Shown piece by piece: positions 61,671 through 64,000 of a stretch of 64,000 nucleotides of DNA; the stretch's first letter is position 1, and every line of letters begins with the position of its first letter. The DNA comes from Streptomyces sp. NBC_00457 (GTDB lineage: Bacteria; Actinomycetota; Actinomycetes; Streptomycetales; Streptomycetaceae). The stretch covers positions 4,278,001 through 4,342,000 of the forward strand of contig NZ_CP107905.1 of NCBI RefSeq assembly GCF_036014015.1, read 5' to 3'. The notes beneath the pieces were generated by a model, which had not been told where the DNA came from, did not search any database, and saw only the letters and a list, made by a program, of their open reading frames with translations. Position numbers and translations under genes: made by a program.

Positions 61671-62392
61671 CGCTCGGCAGTGGGGCGGTAGTACGAGGCG
61701 ACGGCAGGCTGGCCTGTGTAGTTGGGGCCGGCCTGCGGGTCGGCGCCGAGGTAGGTGAAGGGCAAGGCGATGGGACGCCCGCCCCGCAGGCTGAGGCGGT
61801 GGTCGCGGGCCGAGTAGTGGAAGCCGGCGGCGCGCAATGCCCGCAGGATCGGCCGGGAGAGGTCACTGCCGTCGGGGCGCCGCAGCGTCGAGGGGTCGAG
61901 ATGGGCGACCAGCAGGCCGGTTTCGGTGAGCCACGAGGCGGCCCGCTCCAGCAGGGAGAGCCGGTCACCGATGTAGTGCAGCCCGTGGACACAGGTGATC
62001 AAGTCATAGCGGCGCTCTGGGGACCAACGGCCGAGGTCAGCGGTGATGAGTTCGAGACCGTCGGGCAGCGCCGGCGGCAGCAGCGGGCCGACCAGGTCCA
62101 CGCCGGTGATGGTGGCCTGCGGGAGCCGCCGCGCTGCCGCGTGGAGGGCTAGCCCTTCTCCGCTGCACATGTCCAGCCAGGCCGGGGCGGGGCCGTGGCT
62201 GTACAGGAACTCGGCGGGGTCGAAGCCGAGTTCGCGACTGTAGCTGTTGACGCCCGTCAGGACCCGCTCGCGGTTCATGACGATGTTGGCCACTACGGAA
62301 TGGCCGGTCAACTCGTCGTCCTGGACCAACTGGGGCGGCGGTTGGGCCGTTGTCGGCGAAGCATCGTCGATCACCGGACCATTGTGCGGCAC
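61655..62392 (-). CDS. class I SAM-dependent methyltransferase
   Basis: 245 residues. WLDMCSGEGLALHAAARRLP, TGVDLVGPLLPPALPDGLEL, RRYDLITCVHGLHYIGDRLS. Small-molecule methyltransferase with no clear link to the wall cluster. GTG 62392 or 62374 may start it. It is the last intact gene before insertion-sequence debris. Converges with the GT39-like gene, overlapping its last 16 bases. Confidence 0.85.
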   Translation of the reverse strand: MPHNGPVIDDASPTTAQPPPQLVQDDELTGHSVVANIVMNRERVLTGVNSYSRELGFDPAEFLYSHGPAPAWLDMCSGEGLALHAAARRLPQATITGVDLVGPLLPPALPDGLELITADLGRWSPERRYDLITCVHGLHYIGDRLSLLERAASWLTETGLLVAHLDPSTLRRPDGSDLSRPILRALRAAGFHYSARDHRLSLRGGRPIALPFTYLGADPQAGPNYTGQPAVASYYRPTAERQGRR

Positions 62393-62689
62393 GCCGACCG
62401 AGCGGTGCCCCCGGAGTCAGCGGCAAGGAATCACGGGGCGGAGGGCCGGGGCGGCGAGGTCCAGCAGCAAATTGCACCAGGTGGGACGGTTGGGCCCGTG
62501 CACCGGCATGATCTTGTTGATGCCGCAGAACTCCACCGCCTCCCAAATGGATCTCGCTGCGCACTCGATGGACGAACGGATCCGGCTCATCGCGTTCCAT
62601 CCCGCCCCTTTTTTTGCCGGTCCAAGCCATGAGGAAGGCACCCGACTTCATCACGCCAGCGACACGAGCCGACATGTCTACGGAGCCAA

Positions 62690-62829
62690 GCGCACAGCCC
62701 CTGATCCCGGCGGGAGGCCGCCAGGCGCCGCCAGCGGGTACCGATCTGGCGGCGCCGGTCGGCGAGCTGCCGGGTGAGCAAGCGCAGGTGAGAGCTGGAC
62801 AGGTTGATCGCAGACGGTTGGACAAGCAC
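62690..62829 (-). pseudogene. IS5-family transposase, N-terminal remnant
   Basis: From GTG 62829, preceded by AGGAG seven bases upstream, the frame reads VQPSAINLSSSHLRLLTRQL and GTRWRRLAASRRDQG, the N-terminal start of common Streptomyces IS5-family transposases (VQPSAIDLSSSTLRYL-type). After about 50 codons similarity ends and no DDE catalytic part follows. A broken, immobile fragment. Confidence 0.72.
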
Positions 62830-62831
62830 GA

Positions 62832-62888
62832 TGAAGCTCCTGGTCGAGCTATCGATCTTGGTCGTGAACTCGTCTACCAGGAGCTTCA
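62832..62888. repeat. 13-bp perfect inverted repeat next to the transposase fragment
   Basis: TGAAGCTCCTGGT (62832-62844) and ACCAGGAGCTTCA (62876-62888), 31 bases apart. One arm holds the ribosome site AGGAG of the transposase start, so in RNA the site would be masked. Confidence 0.8.
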
Positions 62889-63222
62889 CCGCGTCAGATG
62901 GCCGGGGTGTAGCCCAACTCGCCTGCGCCGCAGCCACGTTGGAAAAGGCTCCCTACGTTGTTCTGCGGGAGGCGGTGAGCCCTTCGTATGGTTCACCCAC
63001 CCAGGGACGCGGGGTGTGGTTGAAAAGGCTCTGCCGCTTGTGGCTCTCAGTGATTGGCCGCTCGGCGTCCCACGACGACTCGGCTGCCAATTAGATCGTA
63101 TGAAGCGTCGGTGGGTTCGACCGCAGAGAAGACCAAGCCCGATGCCCCTCGCGCAAGTTGACGCGGGTTGCCTGCCGGTGGGCACGGTGGCGGGTAGTGC
63201 CGCAATTACCGGGAGGCACCGG

Positions 63223-64000
63223 ATGTTTTCCGAACGTACTTCGGTCGGCCTGGATGTCCACGCCCGCTCCACCACGGCCTGGGCACTGGACGGTACGACC
63301 GGTGAAATCTTCACCGACCGGCTCGTCGTCAACACAGCGGACGTGGTTGCCTGGGTGCGCCGTCTGCCGCAGCCAGCCGCGGTTGCCTACGAGGCCGGAC
63401 CGACCGGCTTCGTCCTGGCACGCGCCATGCAGCAGGCTGGTATCCGCTGCGTGGTGGCGGCCCCGTCGAAAATGGAACGGCCGGCCGGAGACCGGGTCAA
63501 GACCGACAAGCGCGATGCCCAGCGGCTCGCGAAACTGATCCGACTGGACGAGCTGCCCGCGGTGCGGGTGCCTGATCTGGAACAGGAAGCTGCCCGGGAC
63601 CTCACCCGGGCCCGCGACGACGTCCGCGCCGACCTGATGCGCGCCCGCCACCGCGTGGCCAAACTGCTACTGCGCCGCGGCATCGTCTACACCGACGGCA
63701 GGGCCTGGACCGCTGCCCATCACCACTGGCTGACCGGACACCGCTTCGACGAGTTCGGTCTGCGGGTCGCCTACGACGAGGCCCTGGAGACGGTATGGGC
63801 CCTCGAAGCACGCCGGACCCGCCTGGATGCGGCCATCACCGAACTCGCCGCCCAACCTGCCTGGGCCCCGGCCGTCCGCCGACTGGCCTGCATGCGCGGG
63901 GTGAGCACCTTCACCGCGTTCGGCCTCGCCGTCGAGATCGGTGACTGGCACCGCTTCACCGGCTCGACCATCGGCTCCTACCTGGGGCTTGTCCCCAGCG
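63223..64000 (+). mobile_element. IS110-family transposase/recombinase (3' end outside window)
   Basis: First 259 residues; the frame runs off the right edge. DEDD-type RuvC-like catalytic residues Asp11 (VGLDVHA), Glu57 (AVAYEAGPTG), Asp95 and Asp98 (VKTDKRDAQRLAKL), followed by a coiled middle (RARDDVRADLMRARHRVAK). The Tnp_20 serine domain should come later. ATG 63223 follows GGGAGG six bases upstream. Mobile; the element's left end is presumably at about 63000-63222, and in this family the noncoding end can encode a bridge RNA. Confidence 0.9.

Larger units (their letters stand above)
62393..63222. other. 830-base region of insertion-sequence debris
   Basis: No intact gene. It holds a 5' fragment of an IS5-family transposase (62690-62829, minus), a 13-base inverted repeat around its ribosome site, two copies of GTTG(G)AAAAGGCTC (62938-62950, 63018-63031) and the noncoding left end of the IS110-type element. 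A short minus-strand frame at about 62417-62641 (ECAARSIWEAVEFCG) may be a remnant; I do not recognise it. Confidence 0.65.

Overview
High-GC DNA with GTG starts, ATGA/GTGA/TGATG stop-start overlaps, an afsQ1-afsQ2-sigQ locus, SigE-family and ECF sigma factors, LAxTG-type cell-wall anchoring and a neuB/cytidylyltransferase wall-polymer cluster identify this as a Streptomyces chromosome. From memory, the order of the core genes resembles the S. coelicolor region carrying the nucleoside-salvage genes, afsQ and the teichulosonic-acid type cluster. No tRNA, rRNA or CRISPR array was seen.

Layout. 1-2360: end of a purine nucleoside phosphorylase and a phospho-sugar mutase. 2745-20491: accessory-looking block. 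First a lipoprotein and two tandem membrane Ser/Thr kinases whose outer domains look like periplasmic binding proteins (+). Then, reading leftwards from 19903, pstC-pstA homologues, three different PstS-like binding proteins (two with their own C-terminal membrane anchor), an LAxTG wall protein, a degenerate sortase without catalytic His and Cys, pstB, and a sortase-fold lipoprotein. 20970-26705: a secreted protein, a PH-domain protein, deoC, two aldehyde-dehydrogenase-family genes and a uridine kinase. 26870-31690: sigQ divergent from afsQ1-afsQ2-lipoprotein, VanZ-like and PspC proteins. 31788-39523: a secreted protein, adenosine deaminase, a hydrolase-fold protein, a LysR/MFS divergent pair, an ECF sigma factor with a SnoaL-like tail, a STAS protein and an AEC carrier. 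39761-48496: nucleoside importer operon (BMP-family binding proteins, ATPase, two permeases, cdd, deoA). 48817-51227: M20 amidohydrolase and a methyltransferase. 51406-62392: wall glycopolymer genes (polysialyltransferase-like enzymes, neuB, a cytidylyltransferase-phosphatase fusion, GT2, methyltransferases, a GT39-like protein). 62400-64000: insertion-sequence debris and the 5' part of an IS110-family recombinase.

How the genes work together. Nucleosides bound by the BMP lipoproteins enter through the ABC importer; Cdd, Add, DeoA and PNP release bases and (deoxy)ribose-1-phosphate; the phospho-sugar mutase probably supplies the phosphopentomutase step; DeoC splits deoxyribose-5-phosphate and the aldehyde dehydrogenase can take up the acetaldehyde. 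Five of these transcription units (deoC, add, the importer operon and both bmp genes) share a palindrome with core ACGCGCGTAG just upstream, so the window appears to display most of a nucleoside regulon and its operator.

The most unusual system is the sortase/Pst block: a phosphate-type importer with several tethered binding proteins, a wall-anchored protein, an apparently inactive sortase and a second sortase-fold lipoprotein, next to kinases that carry binding-protein-like sensor domains. A coordinated surface ligand-capture and signalling module is my inference; the sequence proves only the gene content and order.
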